A stretch of DNA of 64,000 nucleotides from PALSA-693 sp963781155 (GTDB lineage Bacteria > Actinomycetota > Acidimicrobiia > Acidimicrobiales > Palsa-688): positions 620,001 to 684,000 of the forward strand of contig CAWAEC010000012.1 in NCBI GenBank assembly GCA_963781155.1, read 5' to 3'. The first letter of the stretch is position 1. Every line of letters begins with the position of its first letter. The notes under the pieces are model-generated. The model was not told where the DNA came from. It ran no database searches and saw only the letters and a program-made list of their open reading frames with translations. Both the position numbers and the translations under genes were made by a program. Of the stretch, positions 63,839-64,000 are shown piece after piece.

Positions 63839-64000
63839 TGACACCGCTGGCCGAAGTATCGTCCGAAGCCGACGCCTCAAAGAACGTCACCTGTCCCCTT
63901 CGACCCAAAGCCATTTTGCCGGAGGATTCTCGTCACCGCCGGTTCCGCGCCGGTCGGAGAGGACAACAGGGTCCTCGCCGGATCGCCGAGCGACGTCGGT
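63838..64000 (+). CDS. Start of an uncharacterised gene (cut by window edge)
   Basis: The ATG at 63838 overlaps the preceding stop by one base and opens MTPLAEVSSEADASKNVTCP, then LRPKAILPEDSRHRRF, running off the right edge. Only 54 codons are visible and no family is recognised. Confidence 0.4.
   Translation, partial: MTPLAEVSSEADASKNVTCPLRPKAILPEDSRHRRFRAGRRGQQGPRRIAERRR

Overview
The window is high-GC DNA from an actinobacterium. WhiB-type iron-sulfur regulators, a LuxR-type large ATP-binding regulator, many TetR repressors, several cytochromes P450, an ECF sigma factor with a zinc-finger anti-sigma domain and GTG starts all point to Actinomycetota. Placement in the Acidimicrobiia is an inference from gene style only. 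No rRNA, tRNA or CRISPR array was recognised. Gene density is low and the number of broken genes is very high, so this looks like an accessory, decaying region.

Region 1 (1-17,000) is a catabolic island. A P450 / glutathione-independent formaldehyde dehydrogenase (FdhA-like) / NHL beta-propeller operon occurs twice on the minus strand (3519 down to 589, and 14835 down to 10993), with extra P450 paralogues at 1-556 and 8055-9312. The copies have decayed differently: one FdhA has a large in-frame internal deletion, the other has two single-base frameshifts. Around them lie a ferredoxin relic, a phytanoyl-CoA dioxygenase relic, a frameshifted crotonase, a branched-chain-amino-acid-type substrate-binding lipoprotein, an amidohydrolase and two TetR regulators. 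The set suggests uptake and oxidative breakdown of a hydrophobic substrate whose identity cannot be read from sequence.

Region 2 (17,000-31,500) is a mobile-element zone. It holds an SRAP relic, a DUF4331 gene, a serine recombinase lacking its catalytic domain, a group II intron fragment apparently interrupted by a second group II intron, a broken channel-like membrane protein, an epoxide hydrolase with a neighbouring TetR gene, an IS1182-type element and an orphan StrR/ParB-like regulator.

Region 3 (31,500-43,400) is a second catabolic patch. It has two xylose-isomerase-like TIM-barrel proteins, two SDRs (one truncated), two broken 6-phosphogluconate-dehydrogenase-like genes, a broken VOC protein, a second substrate-binding lipoprotein, amidohydrolase fragments, a TetR and an IS256 relic.

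Region 4 (43,400-50,700) holds a solitary MreB, fragments of a TetR and an acetyltransferase, an unexplained repeat/cruciform block (45528-45924), a NfeD-SPFH-ECF sigma-anti-sigma module, and a TetR divergent from a secreted beta-propeller protein with three operator-like sites between them.

Region 5 (50,700-64,000) has an insertion sequence with a clear target duplication lying in the 3' end of an MMPL transporter gene, an Ig-like repeat relic, an intact and a broken WhiB, a second MMPL fragment, a split LuxR/LAL regulator and small uncharacterised proteins.

A recurring feature is single-base gain or loss in short homopolymers that splits otherwise good genes. Either the sequence carries indel errors or the region is decaying quickly, so frame calls here should be read with that in mind.
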